NCBI GenBank assembly: GCA_025451235.1
Contig: JANWKT010000024.1
Coordinates: 248,001-312,000, forward strand
Origin: Flavobacteriales bacterium
Lineage (GTDB): Bacteria; Bacteroidota; Bacteroidia; CAIKAF01
Direction: 5' to 3'
DNA: 64,000 bases
In this document: one piece after another, positions 11,301 to 18,976 of the stretch
How the letters are laid out: each line of letters begins with the position of its first letter
How positions within the stretch are numbered: position 1 is the stretch's first letter
The notes under the pieces: generated by a model
Database searches by the model: none
Told to the model about the DNA's origin: nothing
What the model saw: only the letters and a program-made list of their open reading frames with translations
Translations under genes and position numbers: made by a program

Positions 11301-12450
11301 TTGAGTTGGAGGAATTACAGCTATTGGACGCAACCAGCGAAATCGTATAAGAACCACCAACGGTATATGTATGACTGGGTGGTGTAAAACTTGTAGTAGT
11401 AACAGGAGGAGAACCATCCCCAAAGTTCCATACATACAAACTGGCATTCTGCGATGCATTTACCGGAGTAACCGTATGTGGCACACAACCTGAAAATTGG
11501 ATCAACGGTACACTGAAAGAGGCAGCAACAAATTTATCAAACACCACTGTGAGGGTTCCGGTAGTTGTACAACCGTTGGCTCCAGTAGCTGTCATGGTTA
11601 CCGTATAGGTTCCATAAGCGGTATAGTTATGCACAAAACTAGCAGTAGACCCTGTATTAAAAACGGGAGATCCATCTCCAAAATCCCAACTGTAGGAAAC
11701 TGCTCCGGTAGTAAAATTAAAGAAGGTTACCGGATCAATACTTGTAGTGTCAATGGGAGCTAAACAATAAATGGTATTTCCATCACCATCATCTCCTGCT
11801 ATGTTCACCACTGGTCGAGGAAGCACCGTTACACTCTGGTTGAATGTACTAACACATCCTGCCCCATTGGTTACGGTAAGTACTACGTTGTAGGTCCCCC
11901 CTGCTGCATATACATGAGTAGGACTAATAGCGGTAGAGGTAGTAGCATCCCCAAAATTCCAGGAATAAGTGGTAAAAGCACCGGTACCAGTGGAGGTATT
12001 CGTGAAAGAAATGGTAGTCCCGGCACATTGGTTATTGTTGTTAAATGTAAAATTGGCAACGGGAATGGGGCGAATAAAAACATTTACCACCGTAGTATCC
12101 AGGCATAAAGTTCCTGTATCCTGTGCCACCAGCATATAGGTATAGGTGCCAATGAGCGAAATAGTAGAATTCGAGGGAGCTGCCAGGCCGGTAGTATTAT
12201 CAAACAAAACACCATTTAAATACCAGGCATAATTAGCAGCAGCAGCTCCAGGCCCTGTACTTGTATTTACAAATGAAATGTTGGTGGCTCCCGGTCCGCA
12301 AATAATAGTTTGCGAAGTAGTAAAAGAAGGATTGATGTTAGGGCATTGCGCCAGCAGTTTTTGAGAAAAAAATAAAGTCGAGAAAACAATTAAAAAACAG
12401 TAGAAATATTTTTTACGATAATAGGGTATATGTGGAATAGATAAATTCAC
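5371..12450 (-). CDS. Giant PKD/Ig-repeat surface protein with gliding-motility-type C-terminal domain
   Basis: A roughly 2359-residue exported adhesin-like protein. An N-terminal signal segment (YFYCFLIVFSTLFFSQKLLAQ) is followed by about 22-24 PKD domains, each with a W-x-(W/D)FGDG-type motif and a Y-x-(A/P)GTY-x-V-x-L end. A block of three nearly identical 80-residue Ig-like CHU_C-associated repeats (ICAGTSTTLTATAPGGTYQW type) sits in the first half. The last 90 residues (FIPNAFSPNGTELNEIWFP ... FDKWGEEIFHS ... DVYVYKIFVID) are the gliding motility-associated C-terminal domain (TIGR04131/CHU_C), a known T9SS substrate signal. There is no ATG at the front. I choose the GTG because a near-consensus CAAGTTTG lies 5 nt upstream; an in-frame TTG 42 nt further upstream is the alternative. 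Confidence 0.93.
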   Translation of the reverse strand: MNLSIPHIPYYRKKYFYCFLIVFSTLFFSQKLLAQCPNINPSFTTSQTIICGPGATNISFVNTSTGPGAAAANYAWYLNGVLFDNTTGLAAPSNSTISLIGTYTYMLVAQDTGTLCLDTTVVNVFIRPIPVANFTFNNNNQCAGTTISFTNTSTGTGAFTTYSWNFGDATTSTAISPTHVYAAGGTYNVVLTVTNGAGCVSTFNQSVTVLPRPVVNIAGDDGDGNTIYCLAPIDTTSIDPVTFFNFTTGAVSYSWDFGDGSPVFNTGSTASFVHNYTAYGTYTVTMTATGANGCTTTGTLTVVFDKFVAASFSVPLIQFSGCVPHTVTPVNASQNASLYVWNFGDGSPPVTTTSFTPPSHTYTVGGSYTISLVASNSCNSSNSTVGPITIVGAPVIAFTATPSPGCAPQMVSFGNTTTGASPVNNFYWDFGNGNTLNGVKFPPPQLYSNPGTYTIMLISGNACGTDTLYQTIIIDTIPTALITVNPTVGCSPLTVTTVNNSVGGNLTYQWFIDGILTYTSQNIPNQVFTAPAGNSTATHTIRLRVTNGCGFDDSLVTITVHPPVVAILNPVFSTICAGGSVNFTQTSQGTNLVYGWTFGNGNTSTSANPPAQTYPLPGTYPVLLTVTGFCGTDTASATVTVNPIPAAPTALPASICAGTSTTLTATAPGGTYQWFDLPVGGTLLQTGPTYITPVLVTTTTYYVQTTILGCTSPRTAVTVTVNPTPVAPTVLGTTICAGDSATLTATAPGGTYEWFNAPVGGILLNTGATYTTPPLILTTTYYVQTTVAGCTGPRTAVTVTVNPIPAAPTAASTSICTGNTATLNATAPGGTYQWYDAPVAGTLLQTGASYTTPVLTNTTTYYVQTTVAGCTSPMTAVTVTVNPIPVADIVPDFSAGCAGLVVTFNNNSTLGGTYNWTFAGATPATSAVYSPPPITFNTAGNNMVVLVVNVLGCIMNDTTFINIAPLPTPGFTVVPNTGCSPVTSTITNTSVLTAGDVYAWDFGNGSTSTLQNPPAQTYTATTIDSIYNITLVITAANGCEDSITLPVTVHPNPVAAFTPSSDTVCANTNIMFFNTSSGAVSYAWNFGDATTSTLTNPNHTYPTPNNYTVQLIATTAFACTDTVLQLIVVDSVPAAGFNNTTECLGFATQFTNTSTGSIVSWSWNFGDGSPLGTTPNPTHAYGSNGTYNVVLTVTNSFGCTNSITHSVIVNAVPIAAFNNNTACFGQATNFTDLTSGTPINWIWDFGDGSPVSNAQNPTHTYGLAGTYNVTLIAFGGSGCSDTITNAVVVNPVPTSSFVFSSVCSGDTTFFNSTSGGGPNTFVWSFGDATIDNTNNPSPSHVYATANTYNVVLTTGYSLTGCTNSVTIAVVSYPHTGPAFTSNTPCLNAATNFTDNTTNTPTIWTWNFGDGSPTNSTQNPSHTYLAPGTYPVTLTTENVFGCVDSITINTVVNPLPIAAFDFDTVCHNSTTTFTDQSISAVGWNWDFGDASTSVSNSPTHTYASPGTYNVQLIVTNVFGCTDTIVHAVIVNPNPVSAYVATTACHTYPTQFTDNSTGAVSWSWDYGDTSPLDPVQSPSHLYANPGNYNVTLLVTNIFGCTNSSSQLITVLPQPQANFTFNTVCAGQTVQFTDQTVGAAMTNWTWDFGDGTPMSTLQNPVHVYTAGGNYNTTLISQNSAGCADTVVLPVVVNTVPVPLFTATTTCQGNITSFTDLSTDSVAIATWFYDFDDGNNSVSQNPNYIFLAPGIYNVSLTVTNINGCDSTFILPVTVNVVPNSIYITDTVCIGSPTSFTDLSTGLPNSWLWDFGDGQTDTIGPNTTHTYGAPGSYLSSLTVSNGPGCSDQSFRVVVVIADVIADISAPNAACLNSTVAMNDASTISSGFIASSSWDFGDGSPLVNALNTTHIYTNTGTYIITHYVTSNGGCVSTTIDTITINPLPVADFTTANTCQIQPSNFTDISAGGPVAWNWDFGDSSTDNVQNPSHIYATFGTFNVTLMITDANGCADTVIKPVTVYGQPTASFTNSIVCWGDTTSFNNTSVTPDGTITNTQWDFGDGTTSTQYSPDHVLQTQNDSFTVSLIITTSLGCIDTATQLVTTLPIPDFNFGPTVASGCVEFTTAFSDLSTVPGGTIVNWLWDFGDSNYTYTPNPAHTYYDPGSYTVILTLTTSYGCVMTDTLNYPVVVYPKPEAEFTADPLFTASIFTPTINFYDQSIGATMWDWQFGDNNSDISQDPIHTYNDTGTYIVTLVAINQFGCTDTMQHPVLIYGETTIFIPNAFSPNGTELNEIWFPVMHGFKTYKMSIFDKWGEEIFHSEDQSIGWNGRFKGTGDVVQQDVYVYKIFVIDLMDNAYTYIGKVTLLK
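9803..10522 (-). repeat. Three tandem 240-bp repeats inside the PKD gene
   Basis: Three consecutive copies, at 9803, 10043 and 10283, each exactly 240 bp, encode the 80-residue Ig-like CHU_C-associated domains. The phase is exact: each unit begins with the same GGATT(A/T)AC motif on the plus strand. Protein identity between copies is far higher than between the PKD domains around them, which points to recent duplication or gene conversion. Confidence 0.85.
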
Positions 12451-12647
12451 ATTTTCAAACTTGGGAAAAATATAGGGTTTAAAAATTAACAAGTAAAAAT
12501 AAACTAATTTATTGAATAATAAAAAGTAGAGTTATATACTTATTTATCAGTGGTTTGTTGGCCTAAGAACCTACCTTTCGAAGGGAGCGGTTTCAATTGG
12601 ACGGTAGATTCGTGCTTTTTTATATATTCGTTATTCGGTCCCTTGTT

Positions 12648-13346
12648 ATGGAAAAAACTAGTCAAATTACCAAAAAGAAAAGAATTCACCTGGGTTTGCT
12701 TATTTTTTTAATCCTTTTCCATCTGGTTCACCTGGTGCTTTATGAAATGGTAAAAACAGGATTATGGCCACTTTCCGACATGGCAGTAAAAACTGCTCTG
12801 GGTTTAGTGGCTGCAGGACTTACCGTATTATGCGTTTTGTTTTTAAAATACTTTATTAAAAGAAAATGGCTGTTTGTACTCTATATTCTATTATTCATCG
12901 TTTGCATTATATTCCAACTTTCAGCACTCAGCTTAAACATAATGGAAGATCGACATACTTTACCACACAAGCTATTGATCTGGTCCGTGGTTATTTCTGT
13001 TATTATATTTTTTTCAATTCTCTTCGTTACCATCCGTGATATTTTTACCGAAAAGCATGATCTAACCTATGCATTGCTAGGGGCCGCTAATATATTTCTT
13101 TCGATCATTGTCACTTTTTCTTTTATTATTTCTTTGGTGCTTCTTTGTAATCCTGCATTTATGCCTCAAGCCGTTACTGTGAACGACATTAACAATGTAT
13201 CTTTTATTATTGGGAGTTACTCCGTGGCCGGCGTTGATTTTCCCTATGAAAATGTTCCCCAAATCATCAAGAACATTAGCACCTTCGAATCCATCATTAT
13301 GCACCTATATGCAGTAATGATCGTCGGTCGCCTTTTATCCAGGTAG
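12648..13346 (+). CDS. Polytopic membrane protein of unknown function
   Basis: An unrecognised 232-residue membrane protein. After a short basic N-terminus (MEKTSQITKKKRIH) there are about six hydrophobic helices: LGLLIFLILFHLVHLVLY, a second at about 45-63, WLFVLYILLFIVCIIF, LLIWSVVISVIIFFSILFV, ANIFLSIIVTFSFIISLVLL and a C-terminal one ending at VGRLLSR. No catalytic motif seen. I chose the ATG giving MEKTSQ; an in-frame TTG 51 nt upstream would add an odd hydrophobic leader. It lies alone between the divergent PKD gene and the arylsulfotransferase-like gene. Confidence 0.7.
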   Translation: MEKTSQITKKKRIHLGLLIFLILFHLVHLVLYEMVKTGLWPLSDMAVKTALGLVAAGLTVLCVLFLKYFIKRKWLFVLYILLFIVCIIFQLSALSLNIMEDRHTLPHKLLIWSVVISVIIFFSILFVTIRDIFTEKHDLTYALLGAANIFLSIIVTFSFIISLVLLCNPAFMPQAVTVNDINNVSFIIGSYSVAGVDFPYENVPQIIKNISTFESIIMHLYAVMIVGRLLSR

Positions 13347-13405
13347 ATCGGCAAAGGTGGTTAAATTTACTTATATGATCTAAGCTAAAATTGGAATTCA
13401 ATGAG

Positions 13406-13413
13406 TATATTTG
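13406..13413 (+). promoter_or_regulatory. Candidate -7 promoter element of the arylsulfotransferase-like gene
   Basis: TATATTTG is an exact -7 consensus match only 4 nt before the ATG at 13418. If used, the transcript would begin at or near the start codon (leaderless). Confidence 0.45.
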
Positions 13414-13417
13414 ATGA

Positions 13418-14947
13418 ATGTTGAAAAGAGTTTTCATATGGATGCTTCTTGTTACCTGTGGGTCCTATTCCTTTTCGCAAAATTTTAACCGGCCCGTTTC
13501 TCCCGACCTTTATCCATACAAATTTACTTCTTATACTTCGCTTCAAGGATATTTTCTGACCAGTCCCTTTAAAATAGGTGTTGGGACCGCAGACTCGTTA
13601 TTTAAATCCCCCTGCCCTACTATTATTGACCATGATGGATACATTGTATGGTATATGCCTAATATGGCTCATCATAACAATGATTTTAAATATTTCGAAA
13701 ATGATTCATTGTTTGGTTTTATACAAACCCATAACGGATATTCCTCCTACCAATTAATGGACTTGAATATGAATATTGTTGATTCATTTGCCAATGTAAA
13801 TAATGTTGGACCTGATGCCCATGAACTTTACATATTGTCCAATGGGAATTATATCATTGGAGGTGCAAAAGATTCGGTAATGGACCTAAGTGCTTATATT
13901 TTAGACGGAATGCAGGGAGATAGCAATACCGTGGTCCAGGCTTTTATTATTCAGGAATTTGACCCTTTGCACAACCTGGTGTTCGAATGGAACAGCATCG
14001 ACCACATCCACCCCACCGAAGCTTATGAGGTTACCTATGGATATAACCCTAATGGATTTGATTGTTATCATGGTAATGCTATAGAGGAAGATGACGACGG
14101 AAATCTATTGGTCTCTTTTCGACATCTGGATGCTGTGTATAAAATAGACCATAATACTGGAAATGTAATTTGGATCCTGGGCGGTAAATCAAGTGATTTT
14201 ACATTCCCGAATGACAGTGGATTTGGTGGTCAGCATGATATTCGTCGCTTGCCCAATGGCAATATTTCTTTATACGACAATGCCAATACATCGCCACCTC
14301 CACGCAAATCAAGAGGAGTTGAATATATACTTGATACCATTGCGTGGACGGCCACCCGGACCTGGCAATACATCCATACCCCTTTCTTTTTTGCGAGGGC
14401 CATGGGAAATCATCAAACTACGGTCAATGAAGATCACCTGATCAATTATGGCTTATTATACCGACCGAGGCCCAGTATTGTGATGGTTGATGACAATAAT
14501 TCTCTCATGGCTGATTTTTATTTCAAAGATTCGGTGATGAGTTACCGATCTTATGTATATGGGTCCATTCCGTTCAATTTTCAACAACCGAATATTTTCT
14601 GCAACAATATGGGGAATGGGATCATGTTATATGCCCCGGCGGGTTATAATAAATATATCTGGAGTACCGGTGATACCACTTCCAGCATATTCATCACCAG
14701 CCCGGATACTTTCCAGGTTTGGATGGATCATGGTGTAGGCATGTTGGGCTCCAATCCACTCATCATTACCAACATGCTTAGCGACTGTATAACAGGAATA
14801 GAAACCCCACCTGATCCAACCGAGCCAGCAACCATCCTCGCTTGGTACGATCTGCTAGGCCGCGAAGTGATGTATTTGGTTCCTAGGAATATTTACATTG
14901 CCCTTTACAGCAATGGTAAAAAAAGACTCCAGTTTGTTTATCATTGA
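13418..14947 (+). CDS. Secreted arylsulfotransferase-family (ASST-like) protein
   Basis: A 509-residue exported protein with a signal peptide (MLKRVFIWMLLVTCGSYSFSQ). The body matches the arylsulfotransferase beta-propeller family (Arylsulfotrans/Arylsulfotran_2): DHDGYIVWYMPN, HGNAIEEDDDGNLLVSFRH, YKIDHNTGNVIWILGG and QHDIRRLPNGNISLYDN, with histidines in the H-G-N and Q-H-D segments that line the active site in this family. Known members transfer sulfate between phenols, but many Bacteroidota homologues have no proven activity. The C-terminus (ILAWYDLLGREVMYLVPRN) resembles a T9SS type A sorting domain that lacks the usual YPNP start. An exact TAnnTTTG lies right before the ATG. Enzyme activity is uncertain. 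Confidence 0.82.
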   Translation: MLKRVFIWMLLVTCGSYSFSQNFNRPVSPDLYPYKFTSYTSLQGYFLTSPFKIGVGTADSLFKSPCPTIIDHDGYIVWYMPNMAHHNNDFKYFENDSLFGFIQTHNGYSSYQLMDLNMNIVDSFANVNNVGPDAHELYILSNGNYIIGGAKDSVMDLSAYILDGMQGDSNTVVQAFIIQEFDPLHNLVFEWNSIDHIHPTEAYEVTYGYNPNGFDCYHGNAIEEDDDGNLLVSFRHLDAVYKIDHNTGNVIWILGGKSSDFTFPNDSGFGGQHDIRRLPNGNISLYDNANTSPPPRKSRGVEYILDTIAWTATRTWQYIHTPFFFARAMGNHQTTVNEDHLINYGLLYRPRPSIVMVDDNNSLMADFYFKDSVMSYRSYVYGSIPFNFQQPNIFCNNMGNGIMLYAPAGYNKYIWSTGDTTSSIFITSPDTFQVWMDHGVGMLGSNPLIITNMLSDCITGIETPPDPTEPATILAWYDLLGREVMYLVPRNIYIALYSNGKKRLQFVYH

Positions 14948-14961
14948 TTTCCTCCCTATGA

Positions 14962-15066
14962 TCAAGATATTTCTCTTATCATAAGTATGAAAACCAAACA
15001 AAGATATCCTACACAATAGCTTGCATGTAAATAGTGTAAAAGCTTCTTGTTGATATTTTTTTTCAT
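14962..15066 (-). CDS. Tiny putative membrane peptide (34 aa)
   Basis: An ORF below usual length cut-offs: ATG, 34 codons, TGA. The peptide starts MKKNINKKLLHYLH, a strongly basic head, and continues with a hydrophobic stretch YCVGYLCLVFILMI long enough to cross or sit in a membrane. It begins 18 nt after the stop of a second tiny ORF on the same strand. Together they fill an otherwise empty 380-bp gap. No ribosome binding site is obvious, as is common in Bacteroidota. No known homologue comes to mind; it could be a chance ORF. Confidence 0.35.
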   Translation of the reverse strand: MKKNINKKLLHYLHASYCVGYLCLVFILMIREIS

Positions 15067-15084
15067 GGTTTCTAATTTTATCAT

Positions 15085-15219
15085 TTATACTCCGAGATAA
15101 GTGAGTAGATAAATTACACCCACTTTTACAACCGTATAGCCAATGATTACTGACTGATAAGGTTTCAACCTAAGGGAGAATCGCTTTTTAGAGGTTTGAA
15201 TTTGAGGGGTTGTTTTCAT
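15085..15219 (-). CDS. Tiny putative membrane peptide (44 aa)
   Basis: A complete 44-codon ORF (ATG to TAA). A basic soluble head (MKTTPQIQTSKKRFSLRLKP) is followed by one hydrophobic helix (SVIIGYTVVKVGVIYLLTYL) ending at the C-terminus. This is the layout of single-pass small proteins such as accessory subunits or regulators. A near-consensus -7 element (TATTTTTA, 15239-15246) lies about 20 nt upstream, and an A-rich tract precedes the ATG. A second basic-plus-hydrophobic ORF follows. Function unknown; expression unproven. Confidence 0.45.
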   Translation of the reverse strand: MKTTPQIQTSKKRFSLRLKPYQSVIIGYTVVKVGVIYLLTYLGV

Positions 15220-15330
15220 GTTTTTTTTATTTATAAAGTAAAAATACATGCCGTAGTTGATTGAATTTGGATGAACTCGTGGATGGTAAGAACGAATGAG
15301 TGAACAGAAAGTCTGAACGAATGAGTTGAA

Positions 15331-16074
15331 TTACTCTACTACTTCTTCAATGATCAAGGATCGAAAACTATTGTCTATATCTGCTGCAGGTGGTACATCA
15401 TGCAAGTCGTCATACCACTGTATCCTGATATTGGAGGGCACCATTGGTGGAACATTCAGTACATAGCTAATTCCACCGGAAGTGCTGAAACTTCCTCCGA
15501 AGGTTGCTGATGAAGTAAATACAGGTACCCCGTTGAGCAATAAGCGAAAATTCATGGTGCCATAATCGTCGTCTGAGGCGGAAACAAAAACACCACCAAG
15601 TATCCCTTCGGCCCAAAAACGTATATACACCTTATTAGTAATAGGTGTAAAGTTGATGCTCATATCCGTCATATCTGTCCAGGCAAGATTGGCACTAGAT
15701 ATATTGGATGCCCCTACCGTAGAATGTGTTCTGATAATGCCTCCACCACAAAGTGGCATCCAATTGGGAATAATGGTAGGACTTGTATTTATATAATAGC
15801 AGCCAAGATTAATATCAAAAACAGTTAATCCCAGGCAAGGATGTGGTAAATTTCCTGTAAGATCCAATAAACCATTTCCTGGGCCGGTTCGAACTGCGGT
15901 GGTTATTCTTGGTAACAACACTCCTTTTGTAGGTGATTGTACATCCAGTATTGCACAGCTATCAGGAGCGGAGCCAGTGGTATTGATGGCCACTCCACTT
16001 GCCTGACCAAAGAGCCCTTTTACAGGCATACCTGTAAAAACAGCAATTATGATTAATAAGAATATATGTTTCAT
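15331..16074 (-). CDS. Secreted Bacteroidota surface protein of unknown function
   Basis: A 247-residue protein with a signal peptide (MKHIFLLIIIAVFTGMPVKGLFGQ). Right after it comes GVAINTTGSAPDSCAILDVQSPTKGVLLPRITT, a segment seen at the head of many Bacteroidota surface proteins and resembling phage-fibre collar repeats. The remainder is a beta-rich domain (VYIRFWAEGILGGVF, GTMNFRLLLNGVPVF, SNIRIQWYDDLHDVPP). No T9SS sorting domain is evident. The chosen ATG gives a clean signal peptide; a start 42 nt upstream only adds residues before it. Transcribed in the same direction as the upstream SBBP gene but separated from it by a strong terminator. Confidence 0.7.
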   Translation of the reverse strand: MKHIFLLIIIAVFTGMPVKGLFGQASGVAINTTGSAPDSCAILDVQSPTKGVLLPRITTAVRTGPGNGLLDLTGNLPHPCLGLTVFDINLGCYYINTSPTIIPNWMPLCGGGIIRTHSTVGASNISSANLAWTDMTDMSINFTPITNKVYIRFWAEGILGGVFVSASDDDYGTMNFRLLLNGVPVFTSSATFGGSFSTSGGISYVLNVPPMVPSNIRIQWYDDLHDVPPAADIDNSFRSLIIEEVVE

Positions 16075-16176
16075 CACGGTAATTTTAAATGAATGTACAT
16101 GTAGATAAAAGACCATGGAAGGTATTATTTGAAATTACAGATCCATCGAGCCGATGGTTAAATCCAATGAGCAAAT

Positions 16177-16204
16177 AAAAAGGAAGCAGACTTACTTCCT
16201 TTTT
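16177..16204 (-). terminator. Rho-independent terminator of the DUF7948/SBBP gene
   Basis: A perfect 10-bp stem (AAAAAGGAAG pairing with CTTCCTTTTT) with an 8-nt loop. On the minus strand the stem ends in a T-run, 19 nt after the stop of the SBBP gene. Confidence 0.75.
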
Positions 16205-16222
16205 ATTGTTAACATCCACAAA

Positions 16223-18856
16223 TCAGAATTTGATTATTTTATATATGTTAATCCCGTTATCACCATACGTACGGATTGTATAAATACCGGTCGCCAGATT
16301 ATAGAGATCAAGCCTTGTCACATTACCAAGTATATCAGCAAACCTCACTACCATCCCATTGATATCAACTATTTCTATCCTGTCAATTTCATCGGGGGTC
16401 TGTATGGTTATAAAATCTGCTGTTGGGTTAGGATAAATTAAAAGTTCAGGATAATGATTGCTACTGCAATTAATAGAAAGAGGTGAATATATTTTTGTAT
16501 TACCATCAAAATCAGTTTGTAGTAACCGAAAGTATTTCTCATCCTGTGTTAAATGATCCAATGATAACGCAAAATTATATTCATTGGTGATATTACTATT
16601 TCCAGCTCCTTCAATCCTTATGACTTCCTTCCAAACCATGAGGTCTTCTGATTTTTCAAGTGTATAATAAGCATTGTTAACTTCCAATAAACTTGTCCAG
16701 GCAAACAATACTTGGGTATTATTACATTCTGCAGAAAAATTAGCCAGGTTTACCGGAAGAGGACTGGTCCAACGTATTTTAGTTATATACCCATCTCCAT
16801 TAGATCCATTGGTGGTTTGATGGGCACCGGATGTTGCTAAACCTGTGGAATTACTAGCACCAACCATATAAATAGGTCGTGCAGGATATCCGTTCCCTTG
16901 CACACAAATATCCCAGCAATCATCACTACTTGAATTCCCTAAATAAGAAGCCCATTGAACCGTGCCCGACGAATCAAACAAGGCCATGAAAGCATCATTA
17001 TTGGTTCCGTAAGTATTCTGAAATCCGTTTTGAGCAATGTTGCTGTTGGATGCTGTTTGACCCGATGCATAAATGTTTCCGAGTGCATCTATGGAATGTC
17101 TGTAGGCTCTGTCGTATCCGGTACCACCAAAATAAGTTTTCCAATCAATACTTCCATTTACATTGAACCTGCATATAAATCCATCTCCACCACCTCCGCT
17201 ATTGGATGTCTGATAGGCACCTGAAGTAGAGAATCCTGCATTGGATTGAGTGACTCCGGTAATAACAATACTTTCATAATGATCAAACTCAACTCCAAAT
17301 GCACGATCTTCGGCCGAACCTCCTGCATACGTGCCCCAAACCATGTCACCATTTGGATCAAATTTTGCTAAAAAAGCATCGTATTCGCCCGATCCCTGAT
17401 ACGAACAAACATGACAATTATTATAAGCTATTCCGGAAGAGGAACTGGTTTCACCTGCAATATAAATATTGTCATTATCATCCACCGCCACCTGATTTGA
17501 TCTGTCGGCTCCACTACCTCCATAATAAGTTCCCCATAAAAGGCTGGAACTTCCGTCAAACTTGGCCACAAATGCCTCATAATTTCCAGCAGCAGCAGCC
17601 TGGTGAGTCCCGGTAGTTGTAATGGTTCCTGAAGTGTATCCTCCATCTACCCAACCGGTAATAATAATATCATCATTCCCATCTACTGCTATTCCATATC
17701 CCAGGTCCTGGTTGGCTGCTCCAAAATAGGTACCCCAGGTTCTTGTGCCGCCTGATGTAAACTTTACCACAAAAGCATCATACGATCCACCTCCATACGA
17801 ATTGTCATATCCTCCATTGGCAATGTTCGAGTTAGATCCTGTTTGACCAACGATGTAAATATCTCCACTGCTATTCTGGTCCAACGAAAAAGCGTAGTCA
17901 TCTGATCCACCACCATAATAAGTAGCCCATATCCTGGTCCCACTGGTATCAAACTTCATCAAAGTAGCATCATAAGAGGCAGACAAACTTGTTTGGTGCG
18001 CTCCTGAAGTGGCTATATTAGTATTGGATCCAGTATAACCGGTAACAAGTATACGATCAACAGATGCCTCAATAACATCCCGGTTTACGTCGGATGAACT
18101 ACCTCCATAGTAGGTAAACCATTCGATCGCCGGAATAGGATCAATAATTAAAGTCAGGTTAGGGTCATATTGATCAATGATCTGAAGGCCAAAAGTATTT
18201 TCTCCTAAACTGGTATATGATACTTCAATATTCTGGCTGGAATTCGACTGGTAGCTATAGGGAATATTATCTTCCAACTCCCCTAACGAAGTATGAATGA
18301 TTAATCTATTATCAACTACTTGTATGTCGTCACTTCCGTTAATTTTTAGTCTTACCTGGCTGATATCTGCACCTGGCCTGAGGATGATATTGTACTTGGG
18401 GGTGCCATTTTCTATCATAAATTCCACATCAATTTTATCATAAACGTTCTTATAGAGAACTTTAGAATAATAGTGCACATCTGTCACTCCGCTTTCAGCA
18501 GTTCCAGTGGTATAATAATTGATATAATCTGTGGATTTACCTGATTTCTCCATCTCAATACCTGGATTCGAGCCCATCCAATCAATATCAATTCGATGAA
18601 TGGTTTGAATATAATGGTCTACATGTGAAGGGTTAGTGTCTGGAATTTTATCCGATCGGATGATCTCATAACTAAATCCATTTTCTCTTAATTGAATCCT
18701 GATATTACCTACGGTGAAAAAATACTTCACCTGTGGATTAAGATTTCCATATTGGTCGATGATCTGACCCTTGTTCTCAATATATCCAGGAAATATATTG
18801 GAGTATGTTTGGATGAGTGCTCCCAGCAATACGAGTAACAGTATATATTTTTTCAT
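16223..18856 (-). CDS. DUF7948/SBBP seven-bladed propeller protein with T9SS sorting domain
   Basis: An 877-residue exported protein. Signal peptide MKKYILLLVLLGALIQTYS; N-terminal DUF7948 domain (NKGQIIDQYGNLNPQVKYFF through about residue 250); seven SBBP beta-propeller repeats with W-x-TYYGG motifs (about 250-690); a linker starting LPVNLANFSAECNNTQ that is typical before T9SS signals; and a type A sorting domain beginning LLIYPNPTADF and ending GINIYKIIKF. Such proteins are secreted through the T9SS and probably stay on the cell surface; the propeller suggests binding rather than catalysis. A paralogue without DUF7948 lies near 49-51 kb. It is followed by a strong terminator. Confidence 0.92.
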   Translation of the reverse strand: MKKYILLLVLLGALIQTYSNIFPGYIENKGQIIDQYGNLNPQVKYFFTVGNIRIQLRENGFSYEIIRSDKIPDTNPSHVDHYIQTIHRIDIDWMGSNPGIEMEKSGKSTDYINYYTTGTAESGVTDVHYYSKVLYKNVYDKIDVEFMIENGTPKYNIILRPGADISQVRLKINGSDDIQVVDNRLIIHTSLGELEDNIPYSYQSNSSQNIEVSYTSLGENTFGLQIIDQYDPNLTLIIDPIPAIEWFTYYGGSSSDVNRDVIEASVDRILVTGYTGSNTNIATSGAHQTSLSASYDATLMKFDTSGTRIWATYYGGGSDDYAFSLDQNSSGDIYIVGQTGSNSNIANGGYDNSYGGGSYDAFVVKFTSGGTRTWGTYFGAANQDLGYGIAVDGNDDIIITGWVDGGYTSGTITTTGTHQAAAAGNYEAFVAKFDGSSSLLWGTYYGGSGADRSNQVAVDDNDNIYIAGETSSSSGIAYNNCHVCSYQGSGEYDAFLAKFDPNGDMVWGTYAGGSAEDRAFGVEFDHYESIVITGVTQSNAGFSTSGAYQTSNSGGGGDGFICRFNVNGSIDWKTYFGGTGYDRAYRHSIDALGNIYASGQTASNSNIAQNGFQNTYGTNNDAFMALFDSSGTVQWASYLGNSSSDDCWDICVQGNGYPARPIYMVGASNSTGLATSGAHQTTNGSNGDGYITKIRWTSPLPVNLANFSAECNNTQVLFAWTSLLEVNNAYYTLEKSEDLMVWKEVIRIEGAGNSNITNEYNFALSLDHLTQDEKYFRLLQTDFDGNTKIYSPLSINCSSNHYPELLIYPNPTADFITIQTPDEIDRIEIVDINGMVVRFADILGNVTRLDLYNLATGIYTIRTYGDNGINIYKIIKF

Positions 18857-18976
18857 ATCCTTGAAATTAGTTAATGCAATGTAGGTGGGAATGGAATGCC
18901 GATTCGGCAGAATAAGTCATTCAATAGATCCAATGAGTAAAATGTAGGCCTCCTTGAGTTTTTGGTAAAGCCTGGC

